From: Oscillospiraceae bacterium
Lineage (GTDB): Bacteria; Bacillota; Clostridia; Oscillospirales; CAG-272
NCBI GenBank assembly: GCA_015063795.1
Contig: SVTL01000003.1
Coordinates: forward strand, 93,328-157,327
DNA: 64,000 nt
Direction: 5' to 3'
Positions 35,924 to 45,529 of this stretch are shown here, piece by piece (the stretch's first letter is position 1; each line of letters begins with the position of its first letter). Under the pieces are notes generated by a model. The model searched no databases and was not told the origin of the DNA. It was given only the letters and a program-made list of their open reading frames with translations. The position numbers and the translations under genes were made by a program.

Positions 35924-37201
35924 TTATTTTTTGAAATCGAAGTTGGCAACGGTCTTTTCGCCGAAGCCGATGACGGCATTGAGCTTGAAATGGTAGTCGC
36001 CGGCGGGCAACTCCTTGACGGGCATCGAAAGCTCGATCTCCGAGGCGAGCGCGCTCAGCCCGTAGGGGTAATACTTACCGGAAGAAACGGTGTTGCCGTC
36101 CTTGTCGGTGATGACCGCCTCCAGCTTGAAGATGTTGTAATTGCACTTGACCGTTCCCTTCAGCACGGGGGAGGTGCCAAAATTCTCGGGCTTGCTGAGA
36201 CCGGTGACCGTCATCTCCACGGGGGTGACCGTTTCGGTCTGCAGCGAAACGATGGACATGGGGATGTAGCCCTTGGAATAGAGGTCGGTGAAGGAGATCT
36301 GCTGGTTGAGCAGCCAGGTGGTCTTTTTGCCGTCGACCGTGTGGACGGTGGATGTCTGCTCGCTGTAGGTCAGATAACTCTTGGAGGGTGCGATCTTACC
36401 GTTGCCGAGGCGGTAGACGGTGGCGTCGTCCACGATCAGCTGGATGTGCTGGGCGATGGTACCGCCCGAGAGCTTGAAGCGGTGGCCGATGAAGTCGCAG
36501 GCCTTCAGCTTGGCATAGCCCTCGTAGAGAGCTTCGGCTTCGTTGTGACCCATGATGCACTCAAAGGTGGGAATTTTTTCATCAAAGTGGCTGTCGTCGT
36601 AGTCGCCGACCTTGACGATGACCGGCTGCTTGTTTTCCTTGATGTTCTGCCCCACGAAGTATTCCCACACGTCGTAGGTCATGCCGTAGCCGCAGAGAGC
36701 ACCGCCGTAGGCCCAGGCACGTCTGGGCGAGCCGCAGTCGCCGCCGATCAGCTTTTTGTATTCCAGAGGCCCTGTATAAACACTCTTGGCATCCAAGTAG
36801 TCGGTGAATTCTTCAAGGCCGACACCGGGCTGGATGTAGGTGCTGTAAGGAAGACCGTAGTAGGTCTGATTCTTGTCGTAGACCAGCTTCGTGGTCCAGG
36901 GGCAGTCGTCGCGGTAGTCCATGGTTTCGGGTGCGATCCACTTGACTGCGGACAGCGCATTGAAATAGTCGATGGTCCGTGCGCGCACCTCGTCCATGGT
37001 CTTGGGCACATCAAACGAGTCGTTCCCGAACGTGCCGTTGCCCGAGGCGGAGGGAGAAGCGGTCTCAACCGACTCGGCGGCAGCAGACTCGGTGCTTTCG
37101 GCGTCGGTGCTTTCGGCGTCGGCGGCGGGGGTGTTTGTGCCGCAGGCGGAAAGGGCGAGCGCGAGCAGAATGGACAGAAGAAATAGGGTGATGTTTTTCA
37201 T
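35924..37201 (-). CDS. Papain-like (NlpC/P60-like) lipoprotein, own transcription unit
   Basis: A 425-residue paralogue with lipobox LSAC (Cys20) and a longer Ser/Thr/Glu-rich linker with a repeated AEST. GGDCGSPRRAWAYGGAL (Cys156), YAKLKACDFIGHRF, AQHIQLIVDDA (His252), YLTYSEQTST; the tail ends ANFDFKK. It has its own promoter (37252-37280) and strong terminator, so it can be controlled apart from the eight-gene set. The ATG at 37201 begins the signal peptide; the longer frame upstream would overlap the promoter. Confidence 0.82.
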   Translation of the reverse strand: MKNITLFLLSILLALALSACGTNTPAADAESTDAESTESAAAESVETASPSASGNGTFGNDSFDVPKTMDEVRARTIDYFNALSAVKWIAPETMDYRDDCPWTTKLVYDKNQTYYGLPYSTYIQPGVGLEEFTDYLDAKSVYTGPLEYKKLIGGDCGSPRRAWAYGGALCGYGMTYDVWEYFVGQNIKENKQPVIVKVGDYDDSHFDEKIPTFECIMGHNEAEALYEGYAKLKACDFIGHRFKLSGGTIAQHIQLIVDDATVYRLGNGKIAPSKSYLTYSEQTSTVHTVDGKKTTWLLNQQISFTDLYSKGYIPMSIVSLQTETVTPVEMTVTGLSKPENFGTSPVLKGTVKCNYNIFKLEAVITDKDGNTVSSGKYYPYGLSALASEIELSMPVKELPAGDYHFKLNAVIGFGEKTVANFDFKK

Positions 37202-37251
37202 GTGTGATCTCTCCGTTGATGGATTGTTTTTACCGGTTTTTCTTTGGTGAA

Positions 37252-37280
37252 ATTTTACCATATCGGCAGGCATTTGTCAA
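37252..37280 (-). promoter_or_regulatory. Promoter of the 35924 gene
   Basis: Minus-strand TTGACA (37275-37280), 17-base spacer, TAAAAT (37252-37257). Confidence 0.78.
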
Positions 37281-37397
37281 GAAAACGCGGCTCTACTCAT
37301 GGTGGCGGAGAGTCTCGCGTCGGTGGAAAAAATCCATTTTTCGTGTGAATGGCACATCGTCCGCTATGCGTTCTGTTCAACGGCTTGTGTGAGCCGT

Positions 37398-40300
37398 TCA
37401 ATCGGCGGACAGGGCAGAGAGATCGATCTCCACGGGACGTCCGAGCGAGAAGGAGTAGAGGCAGGCGCGGGAAACGGGACGGCCAAGCAGACGGCGGACC
37501 GCCTCGGCGTAGTAGACCAGCTGGCGGGCGTGGCGCTTGCGCAGGACGGTTTCCGCCTCCTTGCCGAACACGCGGTCGGTCTTGTAGTCCACCAGCGTCA
37601 GACCGCCGGTTTCATCCTCAAACAGGCAGTCGATCACGCCCTGCACCAGAATCTGTCTTTCGGCAAAGCGCTCCTTGTTTTGAGAAGCAAAGAGCGAGGC
37701 GGGCAGAAAAACATTGAAGCGCTTTTCGCGGTAGAGCGTGGGGGAGGCGGACATGGCGCCGAACAGCTCACTGTCAAAGAAGCGGGCGAGAGCGGACACA
37801 TCCACACTTTCCGCCTCTTTTTGTGACAGGAAGCCCTGCTTCACCAACCGTTCGAGCTCGGCGACCACACCGTTTCGGCGCACCGACTCAAAATCGCAGA
37901 ACTGCATGAAGGCGTGGGTGGCGTTGCCCTTTGCGATGCCGTCGGGACGCTGACCGCCGAGAAAAGCGGGCGTGGCGGCAAACAGGTCGCGTTCATCCTT
38001 TTCACTGCCGCCCTGGGAAAGATCCAACGCATCGTCGCTTTCGTCCAGCAGATCGGGATAGAGCGTGGAAACCGAAACCTTGGCAGGGATGCCGGTGGGA
38101 TGGGGATAGACAAAGGAAAAGCGTTCTTTTAAAACCGCTTTTTCTTCCTCAAAGGGGAGGAGGGGCGCGGACTCGCCGTGTGCATCTTCCTCCCGAACGG
38201 TGTCCAAGGGCAGGAGAGACTGACGGTCGAAGACAGACAGCTCACAGCAGGCAAGACGGTCGATGTCGGGCAGAGCGGAGAAGATCAGGCGGAGAAAGCT
38301 GTTCTGCCCGAAGATGGTCTCGCGGGTGAAGAAGGCGGGCTCGCAGGCGTATTTGTCAGGAAGGCTCTGCGGATCCTTGTCGGTGTAGGTCAAAATCAGC
38401 TGCTTTTTGGCGCGGGTGAGGGCGGTGTAGAGAATGCGCTGCTCCTCCTCGGCGGAGCGGAGAAGAAGCTGGTGGCAGATCAGACGGCGGAGAAGGGTGT
38501 CCTCGCGTGCGAAGCCGGCGGGGTGGGGGAGATAAAGGGCGATGCCGCTTTTGTCGTAGAGCAGGGGCTTGCTCAGATCGCTTCGGTTGAAGTCCCGATC
38601 GCAGCCCACCAGAAAAACGGTGTCAAACTCCAGTCCCTTTGAGCCGTGGACGGTGAGGAAGGCCACCTCGCCCGACTCCTCGGAGGCATCGGTCAGCGTC
38701 GCAGGCGTCTTGCCCGAGGCGATCAGATCGTTCAAAAAGGCAAGGAAGGCATAGAGACTGCGGTAGGAGCCGCTGCCGAAGCGGAGCGAGAGCGTGTAGA
38801 GCTGCATCAGCGGCTTTTTGCCGAAGGAGAGCAGATCCTTTTCCCGATAGAGACGGAAGAGCAGGCTCTCGGCAGGGAGAGTGGCGGCCAGATGGCGGTA
38901 GCGGTCGAGAAAGGCGAGAACATCGGCTTTTTTGCCTGCGAGGGAGGGACTTTCGCAGGAGAGAAGCGCGTCATAGAGAGAGGAGGCCTCCCGCTCGCCT
39001 TGACGGATCAGTGCCATGTCGTCGGCAGTGAAGCCGAACAGCGGGCTCATCAGCGCGCCCAAAAGATAAACGTCCCGCCGCGGGTTGTCGATGATGTGCA
39101 GCAAGCAGAGCGTGAGCAGGATCTCGGGACGGGAGAAAAAGTCGTCGGTGCTGTCGGAGGCGCGGGGGATGCCGTATTCGCCCAACAGCCTGCGGATGCG
39201 GGCAACGACCTTCGACGAGCTGCGGTAGAGCACAGCGATGGAGGCAGGATCCCTGCCCATGTCTACCAGCTTTTTGATCTCGCTTGCCACAAACAGCGCC
39301 TCGTCCTCGCCCTCGGCATTGCCGACCGAGCCCACGATCTGCACGGGGGTACGGTCATCGCCTGCCGCGCCGTGGAAGAGCGCGTCCCCCTCATCGTAGG
39401 AGAAACGGCTGTTGCCGTGACCGAACAGGCGGTCAAAAAGGACGTTGATGAAGTCGATCACACCGCTGTCCGAGCGGAAGTTGTGGGAGAGACGGATGCA
39501 GCGGAAGGCGTCGGAGGAGCGGTAGGACTCAAAGATCTCGGGCTCCGAGCCGCGGAAGGCATAAATGCTCTGCTTCACGTCGCCGACCATAAAGCGGTTG
39601 TGTCCGTTGGAGAGCGCGGAAAAAATAGCGTCCTGAACGGCATTGGTGTCCTGATATTCGTCGATGAAGATGTGGTCAAAGCCCTTTGCGATCTCCCCTG
39701 CCACAGCGGTGGGCTTGCCGTCTCCGCCGATCAGCAGACGGTGGGCGAAGCGCTCCAGATCGGCATAGGTCAGCATCCGTCTGCGCAGCTTTTCCTCAGC
39801 AAAGCGGTCTTCAAAGGCCGAGAGAAGCTCGGCAAGCACGGTGAGCGTATCGGCGGTGCGGCGGAACTGCTCGGTGACGCTCTCTTCACTGCAGGAGAAG
39901 AAGGTGTCCTTTTTGTTCTTCAGGCTCTTTTTAAACGCATCACGTCTCGCCTGATGCGCCTTCAGCGTCTCATCGGCACCGCGGATCGCCTTCAGCGAGG
40001 GCGGCACATACGAGCCAAAGGCATAGCAAAGGGCGGAAAAATCCTTTTTCTGCAGAGCCTCCTGCGCCTGAGAAAGAAAGAGACGGTCGGCAGAAAAGGC
40101 GGGAAGCCAGTTGGCGGCGGCTTTTTCGTCGGCGGATATGTCGCGGCAGGCGGCATCATAGACGGTTTGATAGTGGGAGAGGAAGGGGGCGACCGCCTCT
40201 TCCAGCATCGGGAAAAAGACGGTTTGGGCAAGAGAGCCCTCGGCGGCTTTTTTCACCTGATCGCGGAAGGACTCGATGAGCCCGACGGGGGAGGGGAAGG

Positions 40301-40844
40301 AGGCGATGCGGTTGTAGAATTCGGAAAAGATGTCGCCAAGCTTGCTCTCCTCGCGCTCGGAGGAAAAGCCGGCGGCAAAGGCGGCAAAGTCCTCTTTTTC
40401 GGCGTAAAAGCGTGCCAGCGTTTCATCCATGACGTTCTTTTGCAGCAGAAGCGACTCGGTCTCATCGGCGATGCGCATCCCGGCAGGAAGCCCCAGCAGG
40501 GGGAAGTGGTTTTTCACCACGTCGAAGCAGAAGGCGTGGATGGTGCTGATCCGCGCACTTCCGAGAAGAAGAAGCTGACGGTTGAGCCGCGGCGAATCGG
40601 GGTTCTGCTCCAGCGCGCTTTCCAGCGCCAGACGGATGCGGTCGCGCAGCTCGCCTGCGGCCTTGCGGGTGAAGGTGACGATCAGCATACGGGACAGGTC
40701 TCCCTGCTCTTCCTCGCTTGTGATCAGGCGGAGCAGGCGCTCGGTGAGAACGGCGGTCTTGCCCGATCCGGCCGCAGCCGAGACCAGCAGATTGCCGCCG
40801 CGGTATTCGATGGCGTCTGTTTGTGCCTCAGTCCATGATCTCAT
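37398..40844 (-). CDS. addA: ATP-dependent helicase/nuclease subunit A
   Basis: A 1148-residue UvrD-like helicase with a C-terminal RecB-type nuclease, the Bacillota counterpart of RecBCD for double-strand break repair. Walker A SAAAGSGKTAVL is near residue 25; FIDEYQDTN marks Walker B; VGDVKQSIYAFRGSE and TVHGSKGLEFD are helicase motifs. The nuclease core is QGVIDCLFED...LVDYKTD near residue 1070. The ATG at 40844 has AAGGAGGAGCAAGAGC upstream and overlaps the addB end by 17 bases; that fixes the start against a frame open to 40895. Confidence 0.95.
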   Translation of the reverse strand: MRSWTEAQTDAIEYRGGNLLVSAAAGSGKTAVLTERLLRLITSEEEQGDLSRMLIVTFTRKAAGELRDRIRLALESALEQNPDSPRLNRQLLLLGSARISTIHAFCFDVVKNHFPLLGLPAGMRIADETESLLLQKNVMDETLARFYAEKEDFAAFAAGFSSEREESKLGDIFSEFYNRIASFPSPVGLIESFRDQVKKAAEGSLAQTVFFPMLEEAVAPFLSHYQTVYDAACRDISADEKAAANWLPAFSADRLFLSQAQEALQKKDFSALCYAFGSYVPPSLKAIRGADETLKAHQARRDAFKKSLKNKKDTFFSCSEESVTEQFRRTADTLTVLAELLSAFEDRFAEEKLRRRMLTYADLERFAHRLLIGGDGKPTAVAGEIAKGFDHIFIDEYQDTNAVQDAIFSALSNGHNRFMVGDVKQSIYAFRGSEPEIFESYRSSDAFRCIRLSHNFRSDSGVIDFINVLFDRLFGHGNSRFSYDEGDALFHGAAGDDRTPVQIVGSVGNAEGEDEALFVASEIKKLVDMGRDPASIAVLYRSSSKVVARIRRLLGEYGIPRASDSTDDFFSRPEILLTLCLLHIIDNPRRDVYLLGALMSPLFGFTADDMALIRQGEREASSLYDALLSCESPSLAGKKADVLAFLDRYRHLAATLPAESLLFRLYREKDLLSFGKKPLMQLYTLSLRFGSGSYRSLYAFLAFLNDLIASGKTPATLTDASEESGEVAFLTVHGSKGLEFDTVFLVGCDRDFNRSDLSKPLLYDKSGIALYLPHPAGFAREDTLLRRLICHQLLLRSAEEEQRILYTALTRAKKQLILTYTDKDPQSLPDKYACEPAFFTRETIFGQNSFLRLIFSALPDIDRLACCELSVFDRQSLLPLDTVREEDAHGESAPLLPFEEEKAVLKERFSFVYPHPTGIPAKVSVSTLYPDLLDESDDALDLSQGGSEKDERDLFAATPAFLGGQRPDGIAKGNATHAFMQFCDFESVRRNGVVAELERLVKQGFLSQKEAESVDVSALARFFDSELFGAMSASPTLYREKRFNVFLPASLFASQNKERFAERQILVQGVIDCLFEDETGGLTLVDYKTDRVFGKEAETVLRKRHARQLVYYAEAVRRLLGRPVSRACLYSFSLGRPVEIDLSALSAD

Positions 40845-43800
40845 GCTCTTGCTCCTCCTTTCTGCGGCAAACGGCCTTAAATGAGCAATAGGCACAGCCG
40901 TCGTGCTTGTCGTCCTTGAGCGGGCGGGCAGACATGTCGCCGCTTTTCATGCGGAGTCCGATCTGTGAAAGCGTGTCGGACACCTGCCCCATCAGCCGGC
41001 CGAACTGCTCCAAGGTCGCCAGCGAGGAGCTGCTTTTTAACTCGCCCTCTTTTCCGATCCTGACGGGGAGAAAGCGCCCGTCCAGATTTTTGTCCATCTT
41101 GCGGAGAATCTCCTCGTCGGCCAGATAACAGCCGCTGCGCACGATCCTGTTCGCGGCCAGCTGCAGCACCTGCTCGGCATCGGTTCCGCTGACCACCGAC
41201 AGCATGGGGATGTTGGCTGAGTGGTAAGAAGCGGCGGCGGGCAGGACGTTTTTGCCTGTTGGGTAGTTTTTCCAGAGCGAGAAGAGGTAGACCAGTGTCT
41301 GCAGGTTCAGACCGGCGGCCACATCGGTCAGAGAAAAGACCTTGCTTCCGCTCTTGTAGTCCACCACGCGCACGTAAAGATCCTGCTCGGTCTCATACAC
41401 ATCCACGCGGTCGGCGATGCCCTGCATGGACAGACGGCTGCCGTCGGGAAGCAGACAGGTGAAGGGCGGGATGTGCCTCTCGTCGATCTTCTGCTCGAAG
41501 AGGATCGGGCGGAATTGAGACTGAGAAAACTCCGCAGCAAGGTCGGAAAGCAGCAGAGAGGAGACACGCTTTAGTCGCGTCATCAGCGCCAGCAGACGCT
41601 TGTCGGGCGTCGGATCGGGGCAGATCAGACGGATGTAGTCGTTTGTCAGCGATTCGACCAGCGCCTCGCCCTCTTTTTCGTAAAGCGCCGCGTCAAAGGA
41701 GCCGTCCGCAAAGAGCGCGGACAACGCCTTGTCCAGCACGTGATGGTAGTAGTTGCCGATCTCGGCGTAGGAGAGGGTGTTTTCCCCCTTCTGCTCGGCG
41801 CGCAGGACATACTTGGCGAAGAAGGAGAAGGGGCAGGAAACATAGGTGTCGGTCTTGGACTGGGAGAGAGTGAGGTCGCCGCCGAAGAGCGTTTCGGCAG
41901 TCTGCTCGGACAGCGTGACCTGCGTCAGCGACAGGGGACGGTCGGCGATGCGTAGACGCTCTCTGCGCGCTTCATCCTCCTCGTACAGCGAGCGGAGCGC
42001 CCGTCCGACGGGGGAAGCGGGATGCTCGCGCATCAGCGAGAGCGAGGAATCGCCTGTGATCGCACGCTCAAGAAGCGGAAGATCGGCGTGACGCTCAACT
42101 TCAAGTCCGTCAAACATGGCTGCGATCTTCGGCAGGAAGCGGCAGGGGGAGGCAGGCTTACCCTCCTCGCGGGCGGCATAGACGTAGGTGAGGCGGTCGG
42201 AGGCAGAGCAGGAGGCGCGGTAGAAGAAGAAGAGCTCCTTTTCGGCCTGCTCGGTGCTTTCGGGCAGGAAGGGAAGTCCGCCCTGCTCGATCTCTCTCTT
42301 TTCGCGGTCGGAGAAAAGACCGTCCTCATGCGGATCGGCAGGGAAAACGCCGCTGTTGGCGCCGAGGATGAAGGTGTGCTTCACGCTGTCGGTACGCAGA
42401 GCGGAGGCCGAGCCGAACAAGACCTGATCGGTGGAGGTGGGCAGAACACCGATGTCGGTGCCGGTGAGAAGCATTTTCAAAAGTGAGGCAAAGCCCTCCG
42501 AATCGGTCTCGCAGTCGCCGGCGGTCAGCACCAGCTTGTCCAGAGCGCTCATCAGGTAAGCCCACAGCTGGCCGTCCTCGCCCTCGCTGCCCAGCCGGAT
42601 CGCCTGCTCCTTCAAACGCTCGGCGATGCTGTTCTCGGAAAGAAAAACGTACAGCGCCTGACAGGCCTCGCGGACCGTGAACGGCAGGCGGAAGGATTCG
42701 TGCAGCTTGATCAGCGGATCGGCGAGACGGCGGCGGATGTCGTTGATCTGCTGAAGCTTGGCAAAGCTTTTTTCGTTGTGGGGACGGTAGCCGTCGGGGT
42801 TGGCCATCCAGTCCTCCTCGCTTTTCCATTGCCGTGCCGAGACCCGCCAGCGGCGGATGTATTCCTCCAGAATGTCGCATTCGGCAAGGGAGAGGGAGGT
42901 AAGGCCTGTGCGGAGATGGGAGATCACGTCCTCCTGCCGCCAGCCGTTTTTGAGGATGGCGAGGGCGGTGAAGATGTATTTGACCACAGCCTTTTCGCCG
43001 ATGTTCACGCGGCGTGAGGTGAAAAGGGGGATGCCGCTTTCCTCAAAGGCAAAGTCGATCAGCCCCTCGTAACGGGAGGTGTCGCGGCAGATGACGGCAA
43101 AATCGCGGTAGCATCCGCCGTTTCGGACGGCCTTGGCGATCTCCTCGGCGGCGAAGAGACATTCGTCGTAAGCATCGGCGCATTCGACGATGCGGATGTC
43201 CCCGCCGCAGAGTCCCTTTTCCTTGGGCAGACGGGAGGCGGGAAAGTGCTTTTCGAGGAAAGCAAGAGAAGGCGAGGCAAAGGCGTGACCGCCCTTAAGA
43301 GAGGTCTCGTCGTAACGGTCGGCGAGACGGAGCAGACGGCTTCTGGTCTTGCGGGTGGAGTCAAAGAGGGGGGAGGTGTCGGACACATCGAGATTCAGCG
43401 TCAGCGTCACCTCCTCGGCCTGACGGAAGAGGTGGGACAGGATGGCATACTCCTGCTCGGTGAAGCCGTCGAAGGAGTCAACGAACACGTGAACGCCGTC
43501 AAAAACCGTCTTTTCGCTCAGCAGGGCGATGAGGCGGTCGGCGTTTTCCTCCACGTCCGCATATTCCTCCTTCAGAAGCGAGGTGAAGGAGGCCAAAATC
43601 AGCGAGATGTCCTCCAGCTTGTTCTTCAGCTTTTCATCCTCGGTCCTCTGCGCCGCCCGTTCGAGGGCATAGGGCGTGATGCGCCGCTGACGCAGACTCT
43701 CGCAGGTGCGGAGGAGCAGATCGATCAGCGACGTGTCGGCCGGCGAGACGTTTTGGTATTCCTTCAAAAAAGGGATCAGCGAGGCGAGAATGCGCCACAT

Positions 43801-44073
43801 CAGAATCCGCTTGCCGTTGCCGTCGATGCTCTGACCGAACAGACCGCCCGCCTGACGGAAGACGTGGTTGGCCAAACGCTTGAAGTTGAGGATCTCCAGA
43901 GAAAAGGTGTTCAGCCCGGCAAAGCGGGAAGCGGCGTGCTTTTCGGAGATGACCGCCTGCTGCTCGGGCACCAGAAGCAGACAAGGCTTGCCCTGTGCCA
44001 GACAGACGGCGATCCGCTCAAACACCTCATAGCTTTTGCCGCTGCCGGCGCGGCCGTAGAGAAAATGGACCAT
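40828..44073 (-). CDS. addB: ATP-dependent helicase/nuclease subunit B
   Basis: A 1081-residue partner of AddA. It begins MVHFLYGRAGSGKS with a Walker A loop. The C-terminal nuclease has VRVVDYKSG near residue 940 and an iron-sulfur cluster site: one Cys in TYVSCPFSFFAKYV (about 800) and three in the end piece CAYCSFKAVC (about 1065). Helicase motifs are otherwise worn, as is normal for AddB. The start at 44073 has AAAAAGGAGCTCTCC upstream. It is co-translated with addA. Confidence 0.95.
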   Translation of the reverse strand: MVHFLYGRAGSGKSYEVFERIAVCLAQGKPCLLLVPEQQAVISEKHAASRFAGLNTFSLEILNFKRLANHVFRQAGGLFGQSIDGNGKRILMWRILASLIPFLKEYQNVSPADTSLIDLLLRTCESLRQRRITPYALERAAQRTEDEKLKNKLEDISLILASFTSLLKEEYADVEENADRLIALLSEKTVFDGVHVFVDSFDGFTEQEYAILSHLFRQAEEVTLTLNLDVSDTSPLFDSTRKTRSRLLRLADRYDETSLKGGHAFASPSLAFLEKHFPASRLPKEKGLCGGDIRIVECADAYDECLFAAEEIAKAVRNGGCYRDFAVICRDTSRYEGLIDFAFEESGIPLFTSRRVNIGEKAVVKYIFTALAILKNGWRQEDVISHLRTGLTSLSLAECDILEEYIRRWRVSARQWKSEEDWMANPDGYRPHNEKSFAKLQQINDIRRRLADPLIKLHESFRLPFTVREACQALYVFLSENSIAERLKEQAIRLGSEGEDGQLWAYLMSALDKLVLTAGDCETDSEGFASLLKMLLTGTDIGVLPTSTDQVLFGSASALRTDSVKHTFILGANSGVFPADPHEDGLFSDREKREIEQGGLPFLPESTEQAEKELFFFYRASCSASDRLTYVYAAREEGKPASPCRFLPKIAAMFDGLEVERHADLPLLERAITGDSSLSLMREHPASPVGRALRSLYEEDEARRERLRIADRPLSLTQVTLSEQTAETLFGGDLTLSQSKTDTYVSCPFSFFAKYVLRAEQKGENTLSYAEIGNYYHHVLDKALSALFADGSFDAALYEKEGEALVESLTNDYIRLICPDPTPDKRLLALMTRLKRVSSLLLSDLAAEFSQSQFRPILFEQKIDERHIPPFTCLLPDGSRLSMQGIADRVDVYETEQDLYVRVVDYKSGSKVFSLTDVAAGLNLQTLVYLFSLWKNYPTGKNVLPAAASYHSANIPMLSVVSGTDAEQVLQLAANRIVRSGCYLADEEILRKMDKNLDGRFLPVRIGKEGELKSSSSLATLEQFGRLMGQVSDTLSQIGLRMKSGDMSARPLKDDKHDGCAYCSFKAVCRRKEEQEHEIMD

Positions 44074-44129
44074 GGAGAGCTCCTTTTTGATCGGTTGAAC
44101 TTTTGGGATCGGTTTGCGTTTTTCGGATG

Positions 44130-44169
44130 AAAAACCGATGAGGGGTGCCGCATCGGAACGCAGCACCCC
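44130..44169 (-). terminator. Probable terminator after the Gfo/Idh/MocA gene
   Basis: Minus strand GGGGTGC (44163-44169) pairs with GCACCCC (44142-44148); the tail is only partly T-rich. Placed between the oxidoreductase stop and addB. Confidence 0.5.
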
Positions 44170-44187
44170 ACGTGAAGGTGAATGGTA

Positions 44188-45309
44188 TTACAGCTTGATG
44201 TACTGCTCGCTTCTGGGCATATTCTTGCGGAAGTTGGGAACGTCCAGGATGCGGGAGCCGTTGGTGACCGACAGGGAGCTGAGCAGAGCGACAGCGGTCC
44301 ACTCGCAGGCCTTGTACACGTCGATGGGGGGCTGGGTGCCGTTCATGCAGGCATCCACGAAATCCTTGACCACGAAGTAGTCGCCGCCCCAGTGGCCGGT
44401 CTTTTTCTGCTGCTCGGTGGCGTTCTTGTAGCGCTCGGGCAGATATTCGTTGAAGTCGGAGAGGGGACGCCAGTTCTTCACCGAGTCGGGATTGCCCTCC
44501 TCGTAGAAGGCGATCTTCGGCACGTCGCCCATGCCGCGGGCCGACTCGTATACGCCGTGCGTGCCCTGCAGCTGATAAGCGTTCATGTTGTGAGGACGCT
44601 GCGAGCAGCAGTCCACGCGCAGACGGACCAGCTTGCCGCTTTCCAGCTGGCACATGGTCACGTTGGTGTCCTCCTGACGGAGACCGGTCTTGTGGTGCAC
44701 GCCCGAGCCGAAGGTGGCAATGGAGGCGATGCGCTCATCCTTCATCCAGGTCATCACCGGGCCGAGGGAGTGAGTGGGATAGAAGGTACCGTGGGTACCC
44801 AGCTGCCAGAAGGTACGCCAGGAGGTCTTGCCGTTGGGGTAGGTAGCCAGGTTGCAGACGTTGTGGAGGTACTCGCCCTCGCCGTAGTAGAGCTCGCCGA
44901 ACATACCGCGCTTGACCAGCTCGTTGACCAGCTGGTTGGTGGGGGTGTAGATGAAGTTTTCGGCCAGCATGTAGGTCTTCTTGTACTTTTCAACGGTTTC
45001 GATCAGCCACCAGAGCTCATCCATGGTAACGCCCGCGGTCACTTCGCTGAGCACGTGCTTGCCTGCCTCGAGAGCGGCAATGGCCATGGGAACGTGGAGC
45101 TGCATGGGGGAAGCGATGACAACCGCGTCAATGTCGCTTTCCAGCATGTCGTCGAAGATGCGGTAGGTGTTGGGGATGCGGTAATGCGCGCTTTTCTGCT
45201 TGAGCAGATCTTCGTTGAGGTCGCAGAGAGCGGTGATCTCGCAGCCCTCGATGGTACGGAAGCCGAGAACGGAGGAAAGGCCTCTTGCGCCGACAATTCC
45301 TACTTTCAT
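44188..45309 (-). CDS. Gfo/Idh/MocA-family oxidoreductase
   Basis: A 373-residue NAD(P)-dependent sugar or cyclitol dehydrogenase-like protein. The Rossmann start is KVGIVGARGLSSVLGF, a variant of GxGxxG. LCDLNEDLL and IASPMQLHVPMAIAALEAGKHVLSE follow; the last has the usual His but E-V-T replaces the common E-K-P, so the catalytic Lys of EKP may be missing. Later GGDYFVVKDFVDACMNGTQPPIDVYKA is typical of the family's C-terminus. Substrate unknown. It has its own promoter. Confidence 0.85.
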   Translation of the reverse strand: MKVGIVGARGLSSVLGFRTIEGCEITALCDLNEDLLKQKSAHYRIPNTYRIFDDMLESDIDAVVIASPMQLHVPMAIAALEAGKHVLSEVTAGVTMDELWWLIETVEKYKKTYMLAENFIYTPTNQLVNELVKRGMFGELYYGEGEYLHNVCNLATYPNGKTSWRTFWQLGTHGTFYPTHSLGPVMTWMKDERIASIATFGSGVHHKTGLRQEDTNVTMCQLESGKLVRLRVDCCSQRPHNMNAYQLQGTHGVYESARGMGDVPKIAFYEEGNPDSVKNWRPLSDFNEYLPERYKNATEQQKKTGHWGGDYFVVKDFVDACMNGTQPPIDVYKACEWTAVALLSSLSVTNGSRILDVPNFRKNMPRSEQYIKL

Positions 45310-45425
45310 GATGGTAGTTCCTTTCTGAATATAAAGAATGAAAAAAAGTAAATTCGATGCGGAAAGCGGCCCCGCCGCCCTAGGAAGGTTTTGACGTAAA
45401 TTTGTTTTTTACGAAAACTTACCTC

Positions 45426-45454
45426 ATTTTAACATAAATCGAAAAGTCTGTCAA
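45426..45454 (-). promoter_or_regulatory. Promoter of the Gfo/Idh/MocA gene
   Basis: Minus-strand TTGACA (45449-45454), 17-base spacer, TAAAAT (45426-45431). The gap 45310-45529 holds this promoter and the next terminator only. Confidence 0.78.
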
Positions 45455-45485
45455 GGCGGATATGAGAATTTATATGGAACGGGGA

Positions 45486-45520
45486 GAAAAAGAGAACAGC
45501 CCGCCGAAAGGGCGGGCTGT
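45486..45520 (-). terminator. Intrinsic terminator after the 45530 gene
   Basis: Minus strand ACAGCCCGCC and GGCGGGCTGT form a 10-bp stem around CTTTC, followed by TCTCTTTTTC. Confidence 0.85.
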
Positions 45521-45529
45521 GTGGGGAAA

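Noticed and set aside
37378-37397. Hairpin AACGGCT...AGCCGTT at the end of addA
   Set aside because: No T tract on the minus strand, so not called as a terminator.
45345-45420. Riboswitch ahead of the Gfo/Idh/MocA gene
   Set aside because: The leader is short and shows no conserved aptamer sequence or strong stem.
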